Notes under the pieces: model-generated
What the model saw: the letters and a program-made list of their open reading frames with translations, nothing else
Told to the model about the DNA's origin: nothing
Database searches by the model: none
Shown: positions 33,001 through 44,650 of the stretch, piece by piece
Layout: each line of letters begins with the position of its first letter
How positions within the stretch are numbered: the stretch's first letter is position 1
Assembly (NCBI GenBank): GCA_018398805.1
Contig: JAGFBZ010000292.1
Location: forward strand, 1,364,001 to 1,428,000
DNA: 64,000 nt
Source: Hirundichthys speculiger
Lineage: Eukaryota > Chordata > Actinopteri > Beloniformes > Exocoetidae
Direction: 5' to 3'
Translations under genes and position numbers: made by a program

Positions 33001-35200
33001 TTTTTCACCATCACACATCTGTTGATATCGTGGCTAAATTAATCTTGTGGTGGATCTGAAGCGGGAGCTCAGCTGTTTGGCATGGATACAACACTCCCTA
33101 ATCCCAGTGGACTAACTGTATTCAGCTGATTCACTTTCAGGGGAAAGATTAATGCACCTGATTTCTGTCCGTGTTGAACTCAACGGTGTCTGTGGCCAAC
33201 AGCAAGTCATCGTGCCATTCTTACTTCAGGGATAATGGCTGGATAAAACTGTATCTGATCTGTTGAAGAATAAATGAACTTCACACCACTGTCTGAATGC
33301 AGCAGTGAACTGATTGTGGAGTTAGGATCCAGGCTAAGTGGCAACATGCCAAGTAAGCAGAGGTGAAATGGTGCATTTTCAATATTTCGGTTGTTCTATA
33401 ATAGTTTTTTTTCTTGCCACTCCACAATATTTCAGATAGAAATATTGCTCAAACAAGTGCTTTCTGACTTTAAAGCTTAAAAAAGTGTGTTTGGTTAGTC
33501 ATATTTCAGATGTCTGATGTTCCTATAACGTTTTACCCACTACATTGTAGGTTAGGTTTTATTATGATGATATTATGATGATATGTGATGAAGATGATTG
33601 ATCTATTAACTACTCCTAATGACTTTGGAAAAAGACAGTATGAACCCTAAATCTTGTCATTTCTTGTTAAAGACTTGATAAATCCAAGTAGGAGTGTTTT
33701 TTTTCTGTAATTTAATCAATAAGACAGTGGCTTCTCTTCTAAGTATTAACTCTGTGCTGTTGTTTAGAAACATCCCAGAAATAACTGTCAGCTCCGTTGA
33801 AGATAATGCTCCAAGCCTATTTTGATTTTGAATTGAAATGCCAAACCAGACAAAAGCTGAAAAAGAAACAATCGTTCATGGGTGAAACCAAATGAAAGGA
33901 GGTGCGAGCTGAGACTTCTGCTTTGGTACAAACACATTCTATTATGCTGCAATGTTTATCTGCACCAACTGAGGCCGACTTTAAACTCAAACACAACCAC
34001 AACCAAGTGATTTCCAAGGCTTTTAACTGAGTGCAAAAGAAATGACGAACAGGCAGTCCTTCATTTCTTTTTTTCAGTCGCTACATTTTAGTTGTTATTA
34101 ATTTCTTTCTTTTCAAGGTGGACTTTTTGGACTCATCATCGTTACATATTAAATCATGTGAGACCATATATTTTTACTGTTTGACAGTTGTTTGATGACC
34201 ATGCAGTGTTTACTTAAAGTTAGTTAAAGTTGTATTAAAAGCTTTTTGTTTCCCCAACTCACACTTCTGAGCAGCTTTGTTTAGGACTTCACAATCTTTC
34301 TGGACCTTTCAACCCCCCCTGGGACTGATATGATGTGTTGTTTAAAGCTCCAGTTCCTATGAACACTTTCAGGATGCTGTAAACCGTTGTAATCTTTGTG
34401 ACCTCATATGGAAAGACATTTAACCAAACAAGACTTTGTTAATGCAGAGGTAGTCACACTAGCTCCATAAATATAAAAAATGCAAAAGATTTGGATATCT
34501 TTTCAAATAGCCCATGCATTTCAGCTGGAAAGCTAAGTAGATACTTTTGTCAGCTATGAAAAGGTCTTGCAATCATCCCAACTGTGCATTCATCACTCAG
34601 AGATGTGAGATTGTAAAGCCCTCCAATCAGCAGTTTTCAGCGTCATACCCCATTTTGTCAGACCCCTTTTCAAGAAACTGAAGTGAAGGAGCCACCCACA
34701 CTTTCATTTCGTGCATGTGACTATACTTGTCGTGTGACAGGTTGTCTTGGTGAGAGACACTCATTCCCATTTGCTCTGGCGCTGTTAAGCGATGTCAAAT
34801 TCACTCTCTGAACACTTTCCTTAAAATTCTCAGTATAGAGCCAGTCTCCTTTCCTGCCTGAGAGAAAGAAACTCACACAATTTGTCGCCGCTTGTAGTAC
34901 ATGGTGTCTGAATTAATAGTTGTTGCCAAACCAAGAGACCAGCATGGCCAACTTGGTTTGTGTCCAGCAGTAGCTTTTATTATTTATTTTCTTTCTTTCT
35001 GATGTGCACAAATCACATGAAAAGACACATTGAGCATTGAACTGATCATAAAAGAAATCTCTATTTAATATTTTTTTTTAGCCCACACACACTGTCCATT
35101 TGTTGTTGTCCATACAGTGTATTTCTGTATAAATTACCCATCAGCAACGATTCTGAAATCCCATGAAAGGCCCTGCCCAAACCTGGTTAATAGAAATTCA
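30045..35200. other. Long stretch without recognisable gene or element
   Basis: Contains a poly(A) tract of ~20 at 30061-30081, the mixed A/CA/TA tract at 32860-32930, a small direct repeat (TTCRAATCCAGAG twice) at 31536-31560, and (ATG)-rich DNA near 33560-33600. Several frames of 60-100 codons show no conserved motif. Confidence 0.55.
32860..32932. repeat. (A)n-(CA)n-(TACA)n compound microsatellite
   Basis: An A-run of ~17 is followed by CACACACACACA and then ATACACAT-type units. Confidence 0.9.
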
Positions 35201-35214
35201 GGGTGAGGTAATCA

Positions 35215-35345
35215 ATTTCAGTTCAATCTAGTATAATTATACAGAGCCAAAACACAGCAAAGGCCATCTCAGGGCTCTTTACAGAAATAATCAAAGTTCA
35301 GTTCCAGGCCAATTAAATAAAATTCAAATTAAAATGCATTTCACT
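35215..35345. repeat. Fragment of a dispersed fish repeat
   Basis: AATTTCAGTTCAATCTAG, then ATCTCAGGGCTCTTTACAG, resembles a widespread fish repeat that contains an ATCTCAAGGCGCTTTACA-type core. Class is uncertain and there are no coding features. Confidence 0.45.
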
Positions 35346-35617
35346 CCGATCAATCAATTTCCATGAAGCCCGTTTTGACATAATAGTTTTTCCTAACTCT
35401 TCTGTTACATTCAAATGTACAAACATCTTTTAACCCTGGGGTCAATTTGACCCCAGCCATTTAAACCTCCAGAAAATAATTTATGATTTAAAAATGTTGC
35501 CCACGTTTATGTATCAGGTACGTTTTTTGTTGACTACCTAAATCGTTGCCATAAAATCTCCCTGATTAACCTAAAAATGGAAAGAAAGATCTTCTTGGTT
35601 ATGGCTTTATATTATCC

Positions 35618-35757
35618 ATCCACCCATTCATTATCCATACTCATTTAATCCTTTTTAAGGTCACAGGGATCTGCTGGAGCCTATCCCAGCTCTTTTTGGG
35701 CGAAAGGCAGGGGTACACCTGGACAGGTCGCCAGTCCATCGCAGGGCTCAGAGACAT
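35618..35757 (-). repeat. L2/SINE tail inserted in the piggyBac remnant
   Basis: ATCCATCCACCCATTCATTA, then GGGATCTGCTGGAGCCTATC and CAGTCCATCGCAGGGC, is the reverse-oriented 3' part of the same SINE/L2-tail family as at 57868-58194, truncated before the tRNA head. Confidence 0.8.
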
Positions 35758-35931
35758 GGTGGCTGGAAATATCTCCCTTCCAGTGTCAGCAGGCCGAACG
35801 TTTGCTGCTGTTTCACCTTTTGATTTGTACACTTCTGCCAAAATCAGTAACCCAATGTAGGTCTGAAGTCTTTCCAACTGCACCCCCCTCTAAAATTTTC
35901 ATGTCAAGTGTATCCTTTTCAACTGATGGTG

Positions 35932-36252
35932 TTATGAAGCGCTCAAATTATGATTTTTTTTGTCTTGGACTTGGCTGACAACATATCTGGTAGGGCCTAA
36001 AACCATTTTGATGACATTAGTCGCACTATGTCTACTGTGTTGTTCAGGTGGGGAGATGGACCATAATAGCTTTCCATTTTTGAAGGATAGTGCAAGAAAA
36101 GGAGCACTGAGAGACAACAAGTGGGTCAACACTGCCTCATAACCAGGGTCCTCCTCAGCATCCTCTGTGTCAGACACATTCTCTTCTGTGTCACTTTCAT
36201 GGACAGAGATGTGACAACACCACACAGATACTAAACCTTTCCTACCAGTCAT
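35932..36252 (-). pseudogene. piggyBac transposase fragment
   Basis: A ~106-codon minus-strand frame. Its first third has an acidic ESDTEENVSDTEDAEEDPGY stretch typical of the N-terminus of piggyBac-derived proteins. Its second part has NGKLLWSISPPEQHSRH and NVIKMVLGPTRYVVSQVQD, the conserved block just before the catalytic DDD domain. The frame stops in AT-rich DNA where the catalytic domain should begin. Inactive. Confidence 0.82.
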
Positions 36253-36830
36253 TTTCAGTTGAGAGGGAGAGTAAACAGGGTACCAGGAGAAATGTTTTTG
36301 AAGTTTGCTGTGTAAGCTTCTTTATTTTTATCCCACCCCTATGTTGTGTGGACTATATATGTATCTCTGCATAACCGTATTTTCCCACCTGCACAGCATG
36401 AGAAATATCAAAGTTCTTGCAAGAATAAAGTCTTTCATGTCGTGTGGTTCCTGCACTACTACAGTCATAGTTAGGTTATGACTAAAGTTTTTTGAAGTTT
36501 AAAAAATTGTATGTTACAGTGACCTCAATAACATTCAAGACAACCAAAACACATACAGTATGTGTAAAATGCTGATATTTTATTATATGTTTGATAAAAG
36601 TTAAAACAGCCTGAGGTCAAATTGACCCCAAAGAACGCTGATGTGTACAACATGTGTACAGGACATTAAACATATAATCATGTGCATTTTATGTTTACCC
36701 AGTCGTCTCCATTAAATTAAGAAAACTCATGATATATAAATGAAAACATTTTTAAAAAATGATGTGAATCCTTTATGGAGAGAAGTTAAACACCTTAAAT
36801 GGGGTCAAATTGACCCCCGGAGGTAATAGG

Positions 36831-37375
36831 AAGATTCAGAATCAGAATCAGCTTTATTCTCCAGGTTTTGAAATAAACAAGAAACGAGAAATTTGATTCT
36901 AGGGTACGTTTTTCCATGTTTAATTTAGCATGAAAAAAAACTATATACATGACAGAGCCAATGTTTATAGGCATGATATTGCACAATTTCCCATTGACAC
37001 TCTGTGACTATTTCAAGTTCAGAATAGTGACAGTCTGGGGGAAGAAACTGTCTCTGTGATGAATGTTTTTGGTGCTTAGTGCTCTGTAGCACCTTCCAGA
37101 AGGAAGAAGTTTAAAAAGTTTTTGTGCAGGGTGTCAAGACTCTGCAGAGATGTTGCCTGCCCCTTTCCTGACCCTGGACAGGAACAGGTCATGGATGGAG
37201 GAAAGATCAGCGCCGATTATTTTCTCTGCAGACAGTCTGCAGCCAGACACTGGCGGCGCTGCACCGGACAGACCGGATGATGGCAGAGTCGAAGGTGACC
37301 AGCACCTCCTGGGGCAGGTTAAATTTCCTGAGCTGTCTCAGGAAGTGAAACCTCTGCTCTGCCTTCTTACGTGAG
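36831..37375 (-). pseudogene. L2/CR1-group LINE 3' end with ORF2 C-terminus
   Basis: On the minus strand, near 37345-37290, FLRQLRKFNLPQEVLVT is readable, followed downstream by the LPSGRRY-type region (AGAAACTGTCTC, CACCTTCCAGAAGGAAGAAG) and a GATTCTGATTCTGAATC tail at 36833-36852. These features identify the C-terminal RT-tail region and 3' end of a fish LINE related to that at 5757-6242. 5'-truncated and frame-broken. Confidence 0.78.
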
Positions 37376-37693
37376 GGATAAATGTCACTTAATAAAATGT
37401 CTTGCTAAGAAAACCAGTATTGCTGTGAATCCTCAGGTTCATGCCATTCTGAGCTTATATGGACTGTATTTTGTAAAAGTAATGTGTTTTAAAGGGAACA
37501 GACCTTAACCTGAGTCAGACAGGATGGCCAACTCAGCCATCTGCATGTGCAAAGATGAGAAAATGACACAACACATAAAAATACCATAAGGAAATTGAAA
37601 AAAGGAAAAAAATGACACACAGATCAGCAACAACCGTTGAATCACAGTGCAGTGTTTTGTTGGGAAAACCTGCTCGCTTGAATTCACTTTGAT

Positions 37694-37701
37694 GTTACCT
37701 T
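37694..37701. repeat. 8-bp target-site duplication of the 850-bp hAT element
   Basis: GTTACCTT, repeated exactly at 38552-38559. Confidence 0.93.
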
Positions 37702-38551
37702 CAGTGTTGGGCAAGTTCACTTTTCACAAGAACTAGTTAAGTTCATAGTTCACAGGAATTAAAATGAACTAGTTCAGTTCACCATTTCAAAAAAATGAAC
37801 AAAATAGTTCATTTTTAGTTCTTTTTAAAATTTGTTTTTAATGTTGCTGTGAGCAATTATTTGTCAAAATGATTGCCACTGCCCATATACTACACCACCA
37901 CAACTGGCAATTATTTTATCCATTTTAACTGTCGAAAACTACGTGCCCAATTTGGAATCCTTAACCAACCAGGGTTCACATCAGCATTGATGGAACAGCC
38001 CATGTAAAACTGTAATTTCTCTTTTAGCTTCTTTCTACAGTATATTAAAAATATGAGGAAAAACTTGCATCTGAATGGTCTTTATTATGAGACAAAAACA
38101 GGTCCTTAAGGTGCAAATGTTTTTTTCCCCCATTTCAGTATTTCAATCCCCGACTCCAAAGTGTCCAGTGTCCAGTGTCATCTTTGGAGTTGGGTCGCTC
38201 CTCCGGCTCTGGGCGACTGCAGCTTTCATCTTCCTCCATGCTTGTTTTAAACGTTTGATTATGTAATTGTTAGCGGGACAGAGGTGCCAGCCCTTGTTGC
38301 CATTTTAGATTGTTTTCCGAAGAAACATATTAGGCTCGTTTGTGGTGTATTTTAAATGGGGTTCGCTGGAAACCTGGCACTGTTTTGACTGTGCCGGAAC
38401 TTTGAAAGAGCGTCGTTCACAATTGCCCAAATGAACATGTTCACACCCGACGCTCATCAAGAGGAAAGTGATCGCGTTCAGTTCACGTTAGCACAAAATA
38501 CAAAATAGTTAGTGAAATTCCATTCAATGAATGTGTTCAGGTACAACACTG
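37702..38551. mobile_element. hAT-superfamily element (850 bp)
   Basis: The left end CAGTGTTGGGCAAGTTCA and the right end (inverse CAGTGTTGTACCTGAACA) are flanked by a perfect 8-bp duplication GTTACCTT (37694-37701 and 38552-38559). Both subterminal regions are rich in GTTCA/TGAAC motifs (e.g. AGTTCATAGTTCAC, ATGAACTAGTTCAGTTCA), which are likely transposase-binding sites. The interior (38150-38480) is GC-richer and may be a transposase leftover, but no frame is convincing. Confidence 0.93.
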
Positions 38552-38732
38552 GTTACCTTTACATTATCCACACGCTTAAGCATTTTTCCAGAACAGTTAT
38601 ATATTCCATCGTCAGATGTTCTTCATCCATACCATGACTGCTCAGACATTTTTTTGCATCATGAGTAAGACCTACTCAATATAAAACAGGTAATCATAAT
38701 TTTATGGAAGATTAGTGTACATAGAATACCCC

Positions 38733-39188
38733 TGCCTTTTGCCCACAGAGAGCTGAGATAGGCTCCAACAGAACCCCATGACCCCAACAGGACTAAGCGG
38801 GTGCTATGGTGAGGGTTGGGCGAGGCATACTTTCTGGGTTTTTTCCTCTGTTTTGAGTTTTGTTAGTGTCTCGTCTCATCTCCCCTGTCCTTAGTCAATC
38901 TTGTTACTGTTTTACTTTGAAGGTCTGTCTTGTCTTCGTAGTGTTCTGCTTTTCTTCCTTACCTGTGTTATCCTGATTGTTTGCACCTGCCTCTTGTTTG
39001 TCCCTCTGTGTATTTAAGTGTATTTAAGGGTTATTGGATTTAAGTTAAGTTTGGATATTGTCTTTTTGTTAATAAATCACTCATCTTGTTGAACTCCTCT
39101 ATATTGGATCCTCCATTCAACTACCTAAAATCATGACAGCGACTATAAATGATGGATGGATGGATGGATGGATGTATGGATGGAGTGA
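38733..39188 (+). repeat. L2/SINE tail split by an LTR-like insertion
   Basis: CCTGCCTTTTGCCCACAGAG ... GGACTAAGCGG (38733-38800) continues at 39139 as GCGACTATAAATGATGG and (ATGG)n to 39188. This is the usual end of the L2-type tail, in + orientation. The ~337 bp in between do not belong to it. Confidence 0.8.
38802..39138 (+). mobile_element. Probable solo LTR
   Basis: The block interrupting the L2-type tail begins TGCTATGG and ends ATCATGACA (TG...CA). It has TATA-like TATTTAAG at 39011-39018 and AATAAA at 39071-39076 in the order expected of a U3-R-U5 LTR. Flanks are GCGGG and GCGAC, a possible decayed 5-bp duplication. No internal retroelement DNA remains, consistent with LTR-LTR recombination. 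The family is not identified and the call rests on architecture. Confidence 0.55.
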
Positions 39189-39958
39189 AGAGGATCGAGT
39201 TAGAAGAGAGTCTCAGTGGATGGCGGGATGTTTTTCAGCTGCCAAGACCCATATAAGCCCAACCAAAGAGATGGCTCATCATCACCTGAGCCAACCCTAA
39301 CTATACGCTTTATCAAGAAGGAATGTTTGAAACCAATTCATGCAACTAGGTTGTTTGCCTCCCAGATCCAAACTGGGAGCTGATCAACAACAGAAGATCC
39401 TTAAAGCTGAAGGCTTTGCCTTCCATTCTGCTTTTGGAGACTGTAGAAGTTGGAAATATGGTGCCTTAAAGACACAGTGGTTATCATATATGAGGAGGAG
39501 GAGGATTCTGTTCTGGATTTGATAGAGTGCCTGTTCAGAGAAACTAAAATTGAACAACAAAAAAAAAGCATATTTCAGGTCTGAACCTAAAGTTCCGACC
39601 AAACAGCATAGATATGCCTTTAGCTACTATGTTGCACACAGATTGAATAAACTTCCAGTTGATATTAAATGTGTTGCAACTCTTGCCACTTCTGGAGTAA
39701 CTACATGACATGATAAATTTGATCATCTTCTTGAATGAGGGTCTCTCATTTAAAGACTGAGCAGGGATGTTATTTCAATTCACAAGTGGTTAACTTAGAA
39801 AGCACATAGAGACACATTTTAATATTGGATAACAAATTTAATTAGAACTACTCACTTGCAACCAAATCACCCGTGGAGTGTTAATTACAGGTAGAAACAG
39901 GGTCAAATGCATTATTTATGCTTGTTCGAGCAGGACTTGCAAAAAATTATTAGCAGGA
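39189..39958. other. No recognisable feature
   Basis: AT-rich DNA with no motif of interest. Confidence 0.5.
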
Positions 39959-39966
39959 ATCATAAC
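39959..39966. repeat. 8-bp target-site duplication of the 781-bp hAT element
   Basis: ATCATAAC, repeated exactly at 40748-40755. Confidence 0.92.
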
Positions 39967-40072
39967 TAGGGCTTTCAGTTGATCAAATCTTTTAATCGCA
40001 ATTAATCGAAAGATTTTCATAGTTAACTCACGAGTAATTGCACATTAATCGCCTTTTTTTTAATGTTCTGTT

Positions 40073-40135
40073 TATCCATCCATCTATCCACCATCTATAC
40101 CCATTTTGTCCTATACAGAGTCAGGGGGATCTGCT
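40073..40135 (-). repeat. Short L2/SINE tail piece inside the hAT element
   Basis: ATCCATCCATCTATCCACC ... AGTCAGGGGGATCTGCT is the terminal part of the tail in reverse orientation, cut at a T-run. Confidence 0.75.
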
Positions 40136-40150
40136 TTATTTTTTTTTAAG

Positions 40151-40664
40151 CCTTTAGTTTAAAAACCAGAAGTCCACCAATGCTGCTGTACTTTTTGGGG
40201 GCTTAATTCATCAGCTTCTTTATGTATTTTGTCGGGGCTGCTGCTTGACCGCAGTAATTTGCTGACAGTCCCTAAGATGGCGTGAGTACCTCACGGCAGC
40301 AGTGAGGTACTCAGATGGACATTTAGCGCTGTTCCTTAGAGTTTTAGCCACACTCACTGAACTTGGAGGGTTGATGACACTTGTGAGATGTCTGGCATAC
40401 TTATATCTACAAAATGATACCAACCTGGATGAAATCGGTGCCGTTTTCATGACACTATTAAAGTTTAAAGAGAAAAAAAACAAGCGAATGTCAGATGTGA
40501 AACTAACTTTAGCGCCCTGCGGTACATTCATAGCAAAAATTAATACAAATAACCTTTTTCTTGTCAAGAGACCCATCTGGCAGCACCTTAGTTCAGTTCT
40601 GTGTCACACGTTGACTGTAAATACACTTATTGGCCAAAGGTCATATTTACAGAAACGCGTGTGC
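40151..40664 (+). repeat. Dispersed repeat unit, copy 2 (partner at 18113-18552)
   Basis: Matches copy 1 from TTTAAAAACC to ACAGAAACGCGTGTGCG, with extra bases around 40276-40300 and 40520-40620. One + frame (40302-40748) is open for 148 codons in this copy, but copy 1 has stops in the same frame. The frame is therefore not supported as a gene. Confidence 0.85.
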
Positions 40665-40755
40665 GTTAATCTCGCGTTAAAAAAGATAGGGGCGTTAAAC
40701 AGAATTTGCGTTATCGCATTATTAATGCATCAACTTTCACAGCCCTAATCATAAC

Positions 40756-43700
40756 CCCAACCCTAACCCATATTTATGGCTTCACCAGTTGCCAAAAACA
40801 TGATGGGTCAATTGGAAATTACAGAAACGGGTAAAACAATAAGCAGGTTACGGCTTTTATCCTGGGAGTTATTACCAAATAAAACAACGCAATACACATA
40901 GCCAGCCCTACCCTTTCATGTTGTACTTATCTAAATTATATAAACAAAGAGTATAATTTGCTGTAACAAACCTTTTTTGTTTGTTTTTTTTTTGTTTTGT
41001 TTTCAATCTTCTGTCCTTTGATCATGTGGCTTTGATACTTTCAGATTTTGTTGCAGAAAGTTAGGATAAAAGCAAATATGTTGATGAATGACTTTATATT
41101 AGCCTTCTGACAGATCAGCTCCACTTCAAAGTCATTGTCTGTTTCATTTGTTCCCCATAATCCTTTCATTTGAGTGCTTTAGTGGATGTTCTCTCATTAC
41201 TTTCATATTTATCCGACACCTGCACCCTTGTGGTTAACAACATTTTAATTTCATACACCTCAGCAGAGGATGTCCTATTTGACAGGGTGTCCACATCTTC
41301 AAACATATTAGTTTGTTTCGTCTTTGATTGTGTTCCTCTTGGGCCATTTGGATCTATTTCTGTCTATGACGGAGAAACTTCAAAACTTTTTCACGCTCTA
41401 CTTTGGACAGTCAGTCTTATTTGATGTCACACTGTTGGAACATACAACTTTATTTGCAAATTTCCATAAGGTAATTGGATTTTGGCTTTTCATATTTGCC
41501 TTCAACACGCAAGTACGTCTCTGGATGAGTTCAAGATGACATGAGGGCAGCGCCGGAATACATTAAAGGTCTGTCTGGGATTTGTTAATGGACTTTCAGG
41601 GACTCCTGAGCAATACTGTGGAAAAATAAGAAATTATTAATTATGGTCAGTTTGTCCAGTTGGGTTATGTGTTGAAAAGCAAGACTTGTCAGGATGAAGA
41701 TGATACATATGTAACATTCAAGAAGTCAATACAAGCATTATTATTGTTGTGTAGAAAAAAAAAAAAAAGATTGAATAATAAAATGAACAAAGACTCTTTT
41801 CAAACAATCATATTCAGGTTATAGCTAATATAAATTTCAGATAGAGATCATTTAATCTATTTAACAATGAAAGTTGAACTAGATGATTTACTTTGTAATA
41901 TTAGAACACATAGAATATACTTTGCAATATTGCTGACCAAATATTAGATTATGGTTTTGAATAGTTAAAATACTAATGAGAAAATTGAGTCAATGCACAA
42001 GTGATAACCTTTGGAGAAGAGTAAAAGGGTAACAATGGAATGACTGGATGAAGAAAATTAGTTCCTAGAGGCAAAACAGAGTTAGGGAGAGAAGAACTGA
42101 GAAAACTGACAAAAGTGAATTGTAGAGAAAAAAACGGATGGAGAGTGAATGATGCAAAGCATTGGATGTTGGAAATAATTAGATGATTGAAAGAAAGTGT
42201 TGGTTGCTCAGATTGCCCCATCAATGTTGGGTTGGGATAAATCTGTAATGCCCTTCATGCTTTTTGTGCGCTGTAACAAATCAGTATTTATTTATTGCTT
42301 CAGAAAGGTGAAAGGATTATAACTCCGCTTGTGATTGAAAAACATAATTATACAATGGCAGCAATAGCAGTGACGGCAGAGGCAGGGCAAGGGAGGGGGA
42401 TGTCGTAAACCTCATCAATGGTGTGAGTAGCAACAGCTGTGCTGAGAAACCACTCATCAAAGACAGGCATGGCATACCAAGTGCAGGGAGGCTTTTGCAA
42501 TGAAGCTATGGTACAAAGAAAAGTGAATGAATAAGAGGACGAGTGAATGGCTGAAGTGATGAAGGTGTAGCCAAGCGAAGAACCAAATCAAGTGAAGATG
42601 AAATGGAGAAAGAAGAAAGGACAATGACAGCAGCAATATATTGCCACAAAGAGAAAAAGAAAAAGTCCTTGAAGACATGTCAACCATATCTCACACTCAC
42701 ATTGTGCCACAACATTGCCTTTTTCCAGGTCTGTACTGCTCTGGAATTAATAATTTATGTTTGCAAAAATGCTGGAAAAACAATAAGCATCCTAATCTGT
42801 TCAAGAGACGCAGATTATTTAGGATACGTTGTAGCACAATAGAGTTGAATTTTAGTAAGAAACAAAAGTTGTCTTGAGACGACACAATTTTCAACCTGGA
42901 GAAATTGCTGTCCTGTTTAGACAGACTTGCCGTCTTGAAATACTGTCTTGCAGTCTTTGTGGTATTCAGACTACATGACTAATTTGTGACATACAGCATT
43001 TGACATTGATCCTGTCACCCAACTACAATGTTCCACATACATAGGAATATTTCTAAGTGAAAATTCCTTTACAATCAAGTGAAAGAATTCAACCCTTTTG
43101 TGCCTCTTTTTCTTAATTTTTTATAACTTGCAGAAGACTAAATGCAACAAAGGCATCACTGACATCCACATGTATTGTAGAGTTCCACTGTTAATCTTCA
43201 TCCTCATTTTTAGCAAGTATAGGGTAACAGAGAACATACTGTTTTTACTCAGTCCAAGAGCCAAGGATGAATTTCATCAATAATACTATAATCCACATCA
43301 CTCTGACGATCTGCTTTTTTTTTTTTTTTTTTTTGCTTTATGGTTTTTGCTGCAGTGCATTCAAGTGTGTTATAGAGTCTTTGTCTCTCCACAGCTTCAT
43401 TTATTTACATTGTGGTCACTAGGAGATTATTTTCTGTCAGTTTTACATCTTTACTGCATAGCTTCATTTGCAGCTGTGTTTTGTCCCATAAATAGCACTT
43501 GAGCTACTTTCAGTGGTCACGTTTCCTCCAACCCAGACATAAACCCACTCTCTTATTTTCATTGCTCCTTCAGCTTCATAGCTTAACCAAATATACACTT
43601 TAAAAAAAATAGCAGCTGTTTTGACCGTTAACGCTACATGTTTTGGGATACATACTACAAGCAAGAAATAATGACATCATTACATACAACAAGTAGTTTC

Positions 43701-44167
43701 TTTATGGGAGAATCCTTTTGGAGTTTGCTTGTCTTCACTGGAAAAATCACATTTAACCATTTCAGTCTAAGTTAGCGGGGTTTTATAGAGTGGTTGCAAA
43801 CAGATGATGCCATTGCAGTTTCTCCTACTTAGGATGCACACATTTCTGTGTTTAGTATGAAGGCTCATTTTTGAGTGCAAGTGAAGGCACTCTCTTTGGT
43901 CACCAACTGACCGTTTTCATGAACAAAAATGATACCCTGTTGATTTTAGCCAAATTATTCTTGACCTCATTCTCTTTAAAAGCTGGAGTGCCCATGAACC
44001 TTTCAAAGTTTCTGCACTAATTAAATGAAATGAAATTGTCAAATCATAAAAAGCCATTCATGCATCAGTTCTCCAGTCATGACACCTTTTTCGGGGTGGC
44101 GATAACAACAGGTAAAGTAAAGCTGGCCTTAGCTTCACTTCACCTTCACAGCTTTCTATGACAGGTC
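40756..44167. other. Long stretch without recognisable gene
   Basis: AT-rich, with A-runs at 41755-41768 and a T-run of ~18 at 43317-43334. Several 60-80-codon frames have no conserved motif. Confidence 0.5.
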
Positions 44168-44175
44168 TGCTAGAC

Positions 44176-44650
44176 CAGTGGTCCCCAACCCCGGGGCCCA
44201 GGCCTGGTATTGGTCCGTGGGTCATTTGGTACCGGGCCACAGAGAAAAAAAAAAAAAAAATTCCATTATTACCGTTTTGTTCATTATCCGAGTCTCAATT
44301 ATGTTTTATTTTGAAAAATGACCAGATTCTCTCCCTTACATCCATCTATAACTTACTCTTAACGTATGGCAAGACATTCAGACCCGTGTCTCGGTCAAGT
44401 GAAAACAAATGTCTTCGGAAAGTGTCTTTGCACGGAGAGGATGTCACCAATGTTCTATTGTTAGGAGGACGCTTCTAATAAAGTTGCACATGAATACACA
44501 GAGGATTTACATTTATTATAATATATTGAAAATACCAGTTTTTATGCCGGTTATATCATTTTATTTTTTTTGTATTTATCTGTGACACATCTTACAGACC
44601 GGTCTGTGAAAATATAAAATACATTGTGCAAAACAGGTTGGGGGCCCCTG
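44176..44650. mobile_element. hAT-superfamily MITE (475 bp)
   Basis: The left end CAGTGGTCCCCAACCCCGG and the right end GGTTGGGGGCCCCTG are imperfect inverted repeats. They are flanked by an 8-bp duplication with one mismatch (TGCTAGAC 44168-44175 / TCCTAGAC 44651-44658). Interior GGTCCGTGG and CCGGGCCAC are typical of Charlie-type hAT non-autonomous elements. No transposase. Confidence 0.92.

Larger units (their letters stand above)
35434..36823 (-). mobile_element. piggyBac-like transposon remnant
   Basis: The left end starts CCCTGGGGTCAATTTGACCC directly after TTAA (35430-35433), the piggyBac target. The right end is GGGGTCAAATTGACCCCCGG followed by a degenerate GG-TAAT. Internally the minus strand keeps a transposase fragment (35932-36252). 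About 1.4 kb remains; the catalytic core is gone and an L2-type tail is inserted at 35618-35757. A further internal copy of the palindrome lies at 36614-36630. Confidence 0.85.
39967..40747. mobile_element. hAT-superfamily element (781 bp) carrying a foreign unit
   Basis: The left end TAGGGCTTTCAGTTGATC and the right end (inverse TAGGGCTGTGAAAGTTGATG) are flanked by a perfect 8-bp duplication ATCATAAC (39959-39966 and 40748-40755). ATTAATCG-type motifs sit inside both ends. The interior holds a short L2-tail piece (40073-40135) and the ~510-bp unit also present at 18113-18552. Confidence 0.92.

Noticed and set aside
36614..36630. GGTCAAATTGACCCC as a nuclear-receptor response element
   Set aside because: It contains AGGTCA-like half sites, but the same palindrome forms the ends of the surrounding piggyBac remnant, which explains it.
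40302..40748. 148-codon open frame on the + strand
   Set aside because: It lies in a dispersed repeat inside an hAT element; the homologous copy at 18 kb has stops in this frame and the last third runs through the transposon end.
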